Counted from the stretch's first letter, positions 1 through 4,808 are shown. The stretch: DNA of 6,125 nt from Acidobacteriota bacterium (GCA_019510535.1 JAEKKE010000375.1:1-6125), one strand, 5' to 3'. A program made the numbers and translations. Notes: generated by a model from the sequence alone, not told the origin.

Positions 1-5
1 TTTTA

Positions 6-80
6 TGGTGGGCACAGCAGGATTCGAACCTACGACTTCCACCGTGTGAAGGTGGCACTCTACCGCTGAGTTATGCGCCC
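6..80 (-). tRNA. tRNA-Val, anticodon CAC
   Basis: Read on the minus strand this folds into a complete cloverleaf. The 7-bp acceptor stem is GGGCGCA/TGTGCCC with one G-U pair. The D stem is ACTC/GAGT. The anticodon stem CCACC/GGTGG carries the loop TTCACAC, placing anticodon CAC at 48-46 after the invariant T33. The T arm has the TTCGAAT loop. The discriminator base is A and the CCA end is encoded at 8-6. The tRNA should decode the valine codon GUG. It points away from the sigma factor gene, so the two are divergent. No convincing minus-strand promoter stands out in 81-140; a TGCAAT box at 115-110 is the best -10 candidate but lacks a well-spaced -35. Confidence 0.96.
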
Positions 81-89
81 TGAGAAGGG

Positions 90-98
90 TGGGAACCG
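90..98 (+). promoter_or_regulatory. Candidate ECF-type -35 element (TGGGAACCG)
   Basis: The nonamer TGGGAACCG contains GGAACC, the classic -35 core recognised by RpoE-like ECF sigma factors. It lies upstream of the ECF sigma gene, where autoregulation is common. The same nonamer recurs at 1551-1559 ahead of the third gene of the module. No good ECF -10 (GTC or TCTGA-like) is found 15-17 bases downstream, so this is only a candidate. A TAGAAT box at 194-199 could instead serve as a housekeeping -10, but it has no recognisable -35. The remainder of 81-285 holds nothing else that I can name. Confidence 0.25.
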
Positions 99-285
99 GG
101 CCGCGGACTATTGCACAGCCGCCTCAGTGACCTTATTCAAGATAGCATTGAAGCCCTGATGACGCCACTGGCCGCAACCGGCATCTCAAACGGTAGAATA
201 GGCCAACGGAATGCCGGAGCCACGATCATCCAAATTCCCGGAGGAAGGCGCGCAACCTCCTGCCGAGGACCGTGTTCAGAAAGAC

Positions 286-939
286 ATGGGCACGATGGCG
301 CTCAATCCGGACCTCCAGACCGTCACCCTTCCCGACCCGGCGGTGACTGGCATCCAGGCCGATTTTGCGTCCAACGATGATGTCCAGACCATGCTGGCGC
401 TGAAGGCCGGCAACTTTGCCGCCTTTGACATTCTTCTGGCCAAGTACCGCAAGCCGATTGTGAGCTTTATGTATCGCATGGTGCACAACCAGGCCGTCGC
501 CGAGGAACTGGCGCAGGAGGTCTTCCTGCGGGTCTTCCGGTCACGTGAGACCTATCGCGCCGAAGCTCGTTTTTCGACCTGGCTGTACCGCATCGCCACC
601 AACCTCGGTGTGAACTATGCGCGTGACACCAAGCACGAACGCTCTGCCCCGACGGTGCACCTGGATGAGCCGGATCATGAGACCGGGACCATGCCCGATG
701 TCGCGGATGATACGCCGACGATCGAGGCCGATCTCCTCAGGGAGGAACGCATGCAGGCCATCCGGCAGCATGTGATGGCTCTTCCAGAACGGCAAAAGAA
801 CGCCGTTTTGATGCACAAGTATCAGGGAATGGACTACAAACAGATAGGCGAAGTGCTTAAACTGTCTGAGTCCGCTACCAAATCGCTGTTATTCCGCGCC
901 TACCAGACGTTGCGCGTGAAACTGAAGGATTTCGTATAA
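286..939 (+). CDS. RNA polymerase ECF sigma factor (RpoE-like, sigma-70 family)
   Basis: This is a 217-residue two-domain ECF sigma factor that directs RNA polymerase to a stress regulon. Region 2 spans about residues 47-114, with EELAQEVFLRVF and the core-binding and -10-reading stretch FSTWLYRIATN. A variable acidic linker follows at about 115-150. Region 4 spans about 150-217, with ALPERQKNAVLMHKYQGMDY leading into a helix-turn-helix (YKQIGEVLKLSESATKSLLF) that reads the -35. The frame is open from an earlier ATG at 211 (242 residues). I favour 286 because third-position GC is 13 of 24 codons in 211-285 but 20 of 23 just after 286. Neither start has a good Shine-Dalgarno sequence, so 211 cannot be excluded. 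The anti-sigma gene follows 28 bases later, so the two are very likely co-transcribed. Family assignment is secure; the regulon is unknown. Confidence 0.93.
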   Translation: MGTMALNPDLQTVTLPDPAVTGIQADFASNDDVQTMLALKAGNFAAFDILLAKYRKPIVSFMYRMVHNQAVAEELAQEVFLRVFRSRETYRAEARFSTWLYRIATNLGVNYARDTKHERSAPTVHLDEPDHETGTMPDVADDTPTIEADLLREERMQAIRQHVMALPERQKNAVLMHKYQGMDYKQIGEVLKLSESATKSLLFRAYQTLRVKLKDFV

Positions 940-953
940 GGCGCTTCGGCGCC
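940..953 (+). promoter_or_regulatory. cUUCGg tetraloop hairpin between sigma and anti-sigma genes
   Basis: GGCGC-TTCG-GCGCC forms a perfect 5-bp stem with a cUUCGg tetraloop, an exceptionally stable RNA fold. It starts immediately after the sigma stop codon and ends directly against GGGA (954-957), the only Shine-Dalgarno-like sequence for the anti-sigma ATG at 968. No T-run follows, so it is unlikely to be a simple terminator. It may set mRNA processing, stability or the translation ratio of sigma to anti-sigma. The hairpin is seen in the sequence; the role is inferred. Confidence 0.6.
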
Positions 954-967
954 GGGATGAAACTGTT

Positions 968-1456
968 ATGAACTGCCATGAATTCCAAAACGAGCTAGAA
1001 GACCTGGTACTCAACCCGGCAAAGGCTCCCTCGCGTGCGGCCCAGGCTCACCTGTCCGGTTGTGAACCGTGCAGTGTCGAGCTGAAGGAGCTGCGTGCGA
1101 CATTTGCGGCAATGGACGCCTGGACGGCGCCTGAGCCTTCTCCCTGGTTTGATACCCGCGTGAACGCCCGCATCCGCACGGAGCAGCAGGCTGCTCCTGC
1201 TGGATTCCTGGAGCGTCTGCGCGCCCGCTTGCTTTATAACACCGGAGCCCAGTTCCGCCCGATGATGGCCGGAGCCATGGCGCTGGTTCTGATGCTGGGC
1301 GGCGCAGGGGTTGTTACGCAGTTGAAGTCCACGCCTCCCGCGCGAGCCGCTGTGGTTGACGACCTTCAGATTCTGGACCACAACGACCAGGCGATCCAGG
1401 AGATGGATCTTCTGGACGACTCTTCCCAGGACGAAGACGAGACTCCTCAGACCTAG
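968..1456 (+). CDS. Membrane-anchored zinc-finger anti-sigma factor (ZAS/zf-HC2 type)
   Basis: This 162-residue protein probably holds the upstream ECF sigma factor inactive at the membrane. The N-terminus carries the anti-sigma zinc motif HLSGCEPC (H28, C32, C35). C3 lies 25 residues before the histidine and is a plausible fourth ligand, as in RsrA-like proteins. Helical sigma-binding sequence follows to about residue 90. One membrane segment is predicted at about 97-118 (MMAGAMALVLMLGGAGVV). Residues 131-162 form a very acidic tail with 12 Asp/Glu between 131 and 158 and no Lys or Arg, predicted to lie outside the membrane. The gene lies 28 bases after the sigma gene. A GGGA at 954-957 is a weak ribosome site. 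Whether the zinc site is redox-sensitive or structural cannot be told from sequence. Family assignment is firm, the partner is inferred from adjacency. Confidence 0.88.
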   Translation: MNCHEFQNELEDLVLNPAKAPSRAAQAHLSGCEPCSVELKELRATFAAMDAWTAPEPSPWFDTRVNARIRTEQQAAPAGFLERLRARLLYNTGAQFRPMMAGAMALVLMLGGAGVVTQLKSTPPARAAVVDDLQILDHNDQAIQEMDLLDDSSQDEDETPQT

Positions 1457-1500
1457 GAGCCCGTACCGCATCCTTTTCTCGAGTTTTGGGTCCTCCTTAA

Positions 1501-1539
1501 TAGAAAGGGATTGCAGACCTTTCTACAGGAAGGAATCCC
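1501..1539 (+). promoter_or_regulatory. Two mutually exclusive hairpins in the intergenic leader
   Basis: TAGAAAGG (1501-1508) pairs perfectly with CCTTTCTA (1518-1525), giving an 8-bp stem with a 9-base loop. GGGATT (1507-1512) can instead pair with AATCCC (1534-1539). The two stems share bases 1507-1508, so they cannot form together. No T-run follows either. They lie in the 189-base gap between the anti-sigma gene and the exported repeat protein. They could be an mRNA processing or switching element, or chance pairing. Confidence 0.35.
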
Positions 1540-1550
1540 GAGCGTGTAGC

Positions 1551-1559
1551 TGGGAACCG
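1551..1559 (+). promoter_or_regulatory. Candidate ECF-type -35 element (TGGGAACCG), second copy
   Basis: This is the same nonamer as at 90-98, including the ECF -35 core GGAACC (1553-1558). With a 16-base spacer the -10 position would be GTGAGA at 1575-1580, which matches the usual GTC-type -10 only loosely. It lies 87 bases ahead of the repeat-protein start at 1646. It could give that gene its own promoter under the linked sigma factor. The -35 match is seen; function is inferred. Confidence 0.3.
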
Positions 1560-1645
1560 ACAGGTAACACTGGTGTGAGATTCACGCTGGCTTTTACCGC
1601 GAAAGTTGCTATCGTTGGACGCATAGTGGTACTACAAGTACGGAA

Positions 1646-2221
1646 ATGAACTGCCTAGGCACAATACGGAGCGTGACGCTGTCAGTCCTGACGGCTGCCG
1701 TGGTCATGCCAGTATTGGCCCAGCAGCGCCACCCGGCTCCCCTTCCAGCGCCGCAGCGGCAGATGCCACCCGCCGGAGGCGGCGGTCGTGGCGAACATCT
1801 TGCCCAGTGGATGAACAAGCATCGCAACCTTACGCCGCAACAGCAGCAGAATGCTCTGCGCAGCGAGCCCGGTTTCCAGCAGCTTCCACCAGAGACCCAG
1901 GCACGGGTGATGGGACGGCTGGGTCAGTTGAATGCCATGCCTCCGCAACAGCGCGAGCGTGTCATCAACCGCGCCGAAGCGATGGAGAAACTGGAGCCGC
2001 AGCAACGGCAGCAGGTCCGTGGCGCGCTAAGCCAGCTCGGAGCGCTGCCGACGGAACGCCGCCGGATGGTGGCGCGAGCCTTCCGCGATCTTCGCCGGAT
2101 GCCCCCGGAGCAGCGGCAGAACACCCTTAACTCCCCTGCTTACCGTGACTTCACGCCGCAGGAGCGCTCTACGCTCAACAACCTGATGCAGGTTGAGCCA
2201 ATGCTTCCGCAACAACCGTAA
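1646..2221 (+). CDS. Exported Arg/Gln/Pro-rich repeat protein, DUF3106-like
   Basis: This 191-residue protein has a Sec signal peptide (R8, then a hydrophobic core at about 10-22, predicted cut after VLA at residue 25). A low-complexity Pro/Gly stretch follows to about residue 48. From residue 62 come seven tandem repeats beginning LTPQQ, LPPET, MPPQQ, LEPQQ, LPTER, MPPEQ and FTPQE. The first five are exactly 18 residues each and the last two 17. Each reads as a Pro-capped short helix (for example MPPQQRERVINRAEAMEK). The mature chain is basic: about 22 Arg and 2 Lys against 13 acidic residues. It resembles DUF3106 proteins that often follow sigma/anti-sigma pairs, and is distantly reminiscent of periplasmic LTxxQ proteins (Spy/CpxP). 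Biochemical function is unknown; a periplasmic stress role is inferred from context. The start has only a weak CGGA upstream. Confidence 0.8.
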   Translation: MNCLGTIRSVTLSVLTAAVVMPVLAQQRHPAPLPAPQRQMPPAGGGGRGEHLAQWMNKHRNLTPQQQQNALRSEPGFQQLPPETQARVMGRLGQLNAMPPQQRERVINRAEAMEKLEPQQRQQVRGALSQLGALPTERRRMVARAFRDLRRMPPEQRQNTLNSPAYRDFTPQERSTLNNLMQVEPMLPQQP

Positions 2222-2233
2222 AGGTTGAAGCAT
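2179..2233 (+). other. Paired hairpins across the end of the repeat-protein gene
   Basis: CAACCTG (2179-2185) and CAGGTTG (2189-2195) form a perfect 7-bp stem with a 3-base loop inside the last codons. Next, ATGCTTC (2201-2207) pairs with GAAGCAT (2227-2233), enclosing an AACC/GGTT helix (2214-2217 with 2223-2226) and spanning the stop codon. No T-run follows, so this is not a standard intrinsic terminator. It may protect the mRNA 3' end or help termination. No better terminator is visible before the next promoter. Confidence 0.35.
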
Positions 2234-2269
2234 CCAATACTCATCAATCGGTGCTCTGGCCCCTCAAAC

Positions 2270-2298
2270 TTGACCGGCCGAAAGTAATCGATTATCGT
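2270..2298 (+). promoter_or_regulatory. Sigma-70 type promoter of the polycysteine leader ORF
   Basis: TTGACC (2270-2275, 5 of 6 consensus bases) is separated by exactly 17 bases from TATCGT (2293-2298, 4 of 6). Transcription is therefore expected to begin at about 2304-2306, on or within two bases of the ATG at 2306. This would make the short ORF leaderless. It is the best-formed housekeeping-type promoter in the window. Confidence 0.6.
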
Positions 2299-2305
2299 AC
2301 AGAAG

Positions 2306-2389
2306 ATGTCTCAATACGCCATCCACGCTTGTTGTTGCCGCTGCTGCTGTCCGCAGCAGGCCGCCGTGGAATTGCGTTTCGGACGGTAG
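2306..2389 (+). CDS. Polycysteine short ORF, probable leaderless leader peptide
   Basis: A 27-codon ORF runs from ATG (2306) to TAG (2387-2389). Its peptide contains HACCCRCCCPQQ at residues 7-18: six Cys codons in seven (TGT TGT TGC CGC TGC TGC TGT, 2330-2350). The C-terminus is VELRFGR. No Shine-Dalgarno sequence precedes it, and the promoter spacing predicts a start with zero to two bases of leader. The next gene, 142 bases downstream, encodes an exported thioredoxin-fold protein. Leaderless polycysteine ORFs in mycobacteria are known cysteine-responsive attenuators, and other Cys-rich upstream ORFs respond to copper. By analogy, ribosome pausing on the Cys run could control the thioredoxin-like gene. 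The peptide itself is probably not a working protein. Translation is unproven, but this density of Cys codons is very unlikely by chance. Confidence 0.65.
   Translation: MSQYAIHACCCRCCCPQQAAVELRFGR
2341..2359 (+). promoter_or_regulatory. Hairpin over the second Cys triplet of the leader ORF
   Basis: CTGCTGC (2341-2347) and GCAGCAG (2353-2359) form a perfect 7-bp stem around the loop TGTCC. The 5' arm is made of Cys codons 13-14 and the loop holds Cys codon 15, so a ribosome slowed at the first Cys triplet sits at the foot of the hairpin. It could enhance pausing or be one arm of an alternative fold. Part of the symmetry arises simply because repeated TGC codons are followed by CAG codons. 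Confidence 0.45.
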
Positions 2390-2463
2390 AGTCAGAATTC
2401 ACAACCTGATTCCCTCCTGATCCTAGAAAACATCCAATTCTCCGCGAGCCTGCGACCTTCCCC

Positions 2464-2488
2464 AGAAGTCGTGGGCTTCTTACTTTGC
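2464..2488 (+). terminator. Weak attenuator-like hairpin in the leader
   Basis: AGAAGTC (2464-2470) pairs with GGCTTCT (2474-2480) through 7 bp including one G-U, around a 3-base loop. The T-rich TTACTTTG follows. The T-tract is interrupted, so any termination would be partial. Its place between the polycysteine ORF and the thioredoxin-like gene makes it a possible attenuator. The rest of 2390-2531 shows no further gene. Confidence 0.22.
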
Positions 2489-2515
2489 CCGGAGAAATCA
2501 CCCGAAACCGTTCAT

Positions 2516-2525
2516 CAGCAAGGAA
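2516..2525 (+). promoter_or_regulatory. Ribosome binding site of the TlpA-like gene, with possible anti-SD pairing
   Basis: AAGGAA (2520-2525) precedes ATG 2532 at good spacing and fixes this start. CAGCAAG (2516-2522) overlaps it and can pair with CTTGTTG (2328-2334), the first Cys codons of the upstream short ORF, over 7 bp with one G-U. A ribosome paused on those Cys codons would keep this site open. The ribosome site is clear; the long-range pairing is conjecture. Confidence 0.5.
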
Positions 2526-2531
2526 ACGACC

Positions 2532-3767
2532 ATGAATGCACGTCTTGTCACATTCGCCTCTGTTCTCGCCTTCACTCTACCGGCCCTTGGCCAATCGGCG
2601 TTGACCGGCACGTGGGAGGGGTACTCTGAGATCCATGGGCAGAAGGTCCCCGTCAAGCTGGAGCTCAAGCAGGAATCCAATGGAGTGAAGGGCGCTTTTC
2701 TAAGCGGACCGGAACGCTGGGAAGCTACCAGCGGCTCGGTTACGGATGGAAACCTGGTCCTGAGCTTTGACTACTTCGCCCGCAAAGTCGACGCGACCGT
2801 CAAAGGCGACGATCTGACCGGCACCTTCGGCACTGCGACCACGAAGTATCCGGTGGCACTGCACCGTGGTGTGACGGCCAAGCCCACCGTCGCCAAGGGG
2901 CCGGATATTCACGGCGATTGGGAGATTGCCGTCGGCACGTCCACCAAGGGGGAGTCGGCCTGGAACATGAAGGTCGAACAGACACCCACCCTGGTGAAGG
3001 GCGCCATCCTGCGTATCGACGGTGACACTGGCGGCCTGTACGGCAACTACGACGCCGAAGCGAAGCAGTATGTCCTGTCGCACTTCACGGCCGCCGGACC
3101 GGCGCTCTATACCCTGAAGCCGCAGGACGACGGTACCCTGGTGGTCACCAACGCTCTGAAGGACGACCAGCAGTGGACAGCTCGCCGTCCCGTTGACGCG
3201 CGCAAGGAGAACCTGGCTCCTCCGACGGCCACTACGGAACAGACTCGCTGGAAAGATCCGGCCCAGCCGCTCTCCTTCAGCTTCCCTGACCTGAACGGCA
3301 AGACAGTCTCCAGTAAGGACCCGGAGTTCAAGGACAAGGTCGTCCTGGTGGCGATCGGCGGATCGTGGTGCCCGAACTGCCACGACGAGGCTCCTCTGCT
3401 TGAGTCGCTCTACAAGAGATTCCACAACAAGGGTCTGGAGGTTGTAAGCCTGACCTTCGAGCAGGATGAAGATCAGCTCAAGAACCCGGTCCGTGTAAAG
3501 GCGTTCATCAAGCGCTACAACGTGACCTATCCCGTGCTGCTGGCTGGAACCACCGACCAGTTGAACGAGAAGATCACCGGCGCCGAGAACCTGAACTGCT
3601 GGCCCACAAGCTTCTTCGTAGATCGCGAAGGCAAGGTGCGGGAGATCCATGCCGGCTTCTCCGGCCCCGCGACTGGAAAGGCTCACGAGGAGCTGGTGAA
3701 GGAGACCACCGATCTCGTCGAGAAGCTGCTGGCCGAAAAGTCGCAGACGCTGAAGGCGAGCAACTAA
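2532..3767 (+). CDS. Exported TlpA/redoxin-type thioredoxin-fold protein with N-terminal beta-rich repeats
   Basis: This 411-residue protein has a Sec signal peptide (core VTFASVLAFTLPALG, predicted cut after G20). Residues 24-113 and 126-219 look like two diverged beta-rich repeats opening with LTGTWEG and IHGDWEI and sharing a later V-K-G-A turn. A linker leads to a thioredoxin fold at about 246-405: PLSFSFPDLNGKTVSSKD, then strand VVLVAIGGSW, the active site W279-C280-P281-N282-C283, and a cis-Pro loop NCWPTSFFVD (P358) followed by REGKVREIHAGFSG. Cys356 lies two residues before the cis-proline, an unusual extra thiol near the active site. It should act in the periplasm or at the envelope as a thiol-disulfide reductase, or possibly a redoxin-type peroxidase. 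AAGGAA gives a good ribosome site. A polycysteine ORF and leader precede it, suggesting sulfur or redox control. The role of the N-terminal repeats is unknown. Confidence 0.88.
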   Translation: MNARLVTFASVLAFTLPALGQSALTGTWEGYSEIHGQKVPVKLELKQESNGVKGAFLSGPERWEATSGSVTDGNLVLSFDYFARKVDATVKGDDLTGTFGTATTKYPVALHRGVTAKPTVAKGPDIHGDWEIAVGTSTKGESAWNMKVEQTPTLVKGAILRIDGDTGGLYGNYDAEAKQYVLSHFTAAGPALYTLKPQDDGTLVVTNALKDDQQWTARRPVDARKENLAPPTATTEQTRWKDPAQPLSFSFPDLNGKTVSSKDPEFKDKVVLVAIGGSWCPNCHDEAPLLESLYKRFHNKGLEVVSLTFEQDEDQLKNPVRVKAFIKRYNVTYPVLLAGTTDQLNEKITGAENLNCWPTSFFVDREGKVREIHAGFSGPATGKAHEELVKETTDLVEKLLAEKSQTLKASN

Positions 3768-3777
3768 CTTTTCTTCA

Positions 3778-3818
3778 AAAGGCCCGCGCCGGCGTATGCC
3801 GAGCGTGGGCCTTTCTCG
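3778..3818 (+). terminator. Strong intrinsic terminator, probably bidirectional
   Basis: AAAGGCCC (3778-3785) pairs with GGGCCTTT (3807-3814). The stem continues inward through GCGC/GCGT and CGGC/GCCG to a GTAT loop, 16 bp in all with a single bulged A at 3802. TTTCTCGTTTAATTT follows on the plus strand and TTTTGAAGAAAAG on the minus strand. It lies between the converging TlpA-like and proline dehydrogenase genes and should stop transcription from both. Confidence 0.88.
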
Positions 3819-3819
3819 T

Positions 3820-4773
3820 TTAATTTCGGAAGAAGTTCTTCGCCAGGAAGATCACGTTCGCCGGGCGCTCGGCCAGACGGCGCATGAAGTAGGGATACCA
3901 CTCCGGGCCGAAGGGTAGATAGACGCGGACGCCCCAGCCTTCCTTCACCAGCGCACGCTGCAGGTCGCGACGCACGCCATAGAGCATCTGGAACTCGAAG
4001 GCCGTCTTCGGCAACTTTGCCTCGATGGCAAAGCGCTTCAGCTCTTCGATGATGCGCTCATCGTGCGTTGCCATGCCGCAGAAGACATCGCTGGTCATGC
4101 ATCGTTTGGCAAGCTTGAGGTAGTTCGCGTCGACATCGGCTTTCTCCGGAAAGGCCAGCGACGCTGGCTCTTTATAAGCGCCCTTGCAGAGCCGGATGCG
4201 GATTCCCTGCCCCAACAGGCGTTCGACATCCTGTTCGGTGCGGTAGAGATAGGCCTGCAACACCGTCCCGGCAGCTCCATACTTGTGGAAGAGGCGCTCG
4301 GTCATAGCGACCGTCGCCTCGGTATAACCGGAGCCTTCCATATCAAGGCGCACGAAGTTCCCGACACGGGCGGCCTGTTCCACCAGCTCACCGACCACCT
4401 CTTCAGCCAGCAGCGGATCGACATCCATACCCATCTGCGTCAGCTTCAGGCTGACATTGGCCTTCAGGTTGTGCTGGGCGATCGCATCAATCATCTGCGC
4501 GTAGAGCCCGCCGGTGCGCCGGGCGTGTTCCTCATCGAGAACGCTCTCTCCGAGAGCGTCAAGCGTAACGGCCATGCCCTGCCGATTGAGGTCTGTGCAG
4601 GCTTTCAGGGCCTCGTCCAGAGTCATACCGGCGACGAACCGGCTGGACATCTGGCGGCCCATTCGGGAGCGCTCAGAAAAAGCGCGCATCTGTTTGTTTT
4701 GGGAGAGTGCGATGAAGAAACTGCGAAGCAAGGTCTGGTATTCCCTCTGGTCCCTTTGCAATGTAGCGTTCAT
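3820..4773 (-). CDS. Proline dehydrogenase (monofunctional, FAD-dependent)
   Basis: This 317-residue TIM-barrel flavoenzyme oxidises L-proline to pyrroline-5-carboxylate, the first step of proline breakdown to glutamate, passing electrons to the respiratory chain. PRODH motifs appear in order: NVSLKLTQMG (about 106-115), RLDMEGSGYT (142-151), LQAYLYRT (172-179), RLCKGAYKEP (194-203), ATHDE (235-239), EFQMLYGVRR (260-269), and the C-terminal signature YLPFGPEWYPY-FMRRLAERPAN (285-306). The paired R298-R299 bind the proline carboxylate in the family. Length matches stand-alone bacterial PRODH, not the fused PutA, so a separate pyrroline-5-carboxylate dehydrogenase should lie elsewhere. I chose ATG 4773; a TTG at 4788 would add five residues. 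Neither has a clear Shine-Dalgarno sequence. It converges on the TlpA-like gene across a terminator and diverges from the propeller gene. Confidence 0.94.
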   Translation of the reverse strand: MNATLQRDQREYQTLLRSFFIALSQNKQMRAFSERSRMGRQMSSRFVAGMTLDEALKACTDLNRQGMAVTLDALGESVLDEEHARRTGGLYAQMIDAIAQHNLKANVSLKLTQMGMDVDPLLAEEVVGELVEQAARVGNFVRLDMEGSGYTEATVAMTERLFHKYGAAGTVLQAYLYRTEQDVERLLGQGIRIRLCKGAYKEPASLAFPEKADVDANYLKLAKRCMTSDVFCGMATHDERIIEELKRFAIEAKLPKTAFEFQMLYGVRRDLQRALVKEGWGVRVYLPFGPEWYPYFMRRLAERPANVIFLAKNFFRN

Positions 4774-4799
4774 GGCATTGCTTTGCAAGGGCGCGGGAT

Positions 4800-4808
4800 T
4801 GATACACT
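4800..4808 (+). promoter_or_regulatory. Candidate extended -10 promoter of the propeller lipoprotein gene
   Basis: TG-A-TACACT (4800-4808) fits an extended -10 box. The best -35-like sequence, TTTGCA (4782-4787), is only 15 bases upstream, tolerable with an extended -10. Transcription would begin near 4814-4816, at the GTG codon taken as the start of the lipoprotein gene. The element lies in the 42-base gap between the divergent starts of proline dehydrogenase and the lipoprotein. Confidence 0.35.

Noticed and set aside
1443..1459. CTCCT/AGGAG hairpin around the anti-sigma stop codon
   Set aside because: Only five base pairs with a seven-base loop and no T-tract; too weak to call a terminator.
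995..1471. 158-codon minus-strand ORF opposite the anti-sigma gene
   Set aside because: Shadow of a gene with an HxxxCxxC motif and a membrane segment; the antisense product is Arg/Leu-rich with no pattern.
1574..1586. TGTGA-like inverted repeat resembling a CRP half-site pair
   Set aside because: The half-sites are only three bases apart rather than six, so it does not fit the CRP/FNR layout.
1356..1649. 97-codon plus-strand ORF spanning the anti-sigma end and following gap
   Set aside because: Half of it is out of frame within the anti-sigma gene, and the translation shows no domain or sensible start.
2292..2501. 69-codon minus-strand ORF in the 2222-2531 gap
   Set aside because: Low-complexity product, no ribosome site, and it overlaps the well-formed plus-strand promoter and polycysteine ORF.
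2700..3686. 328-codon minus-strand ORF opposite the TlpA-like gene
   Set aside because: The plus strand has a signal peptide, a thioredoxin active site and a good ribosome site; the antisense frame shows no domain and arises from GC-rich codon bias.
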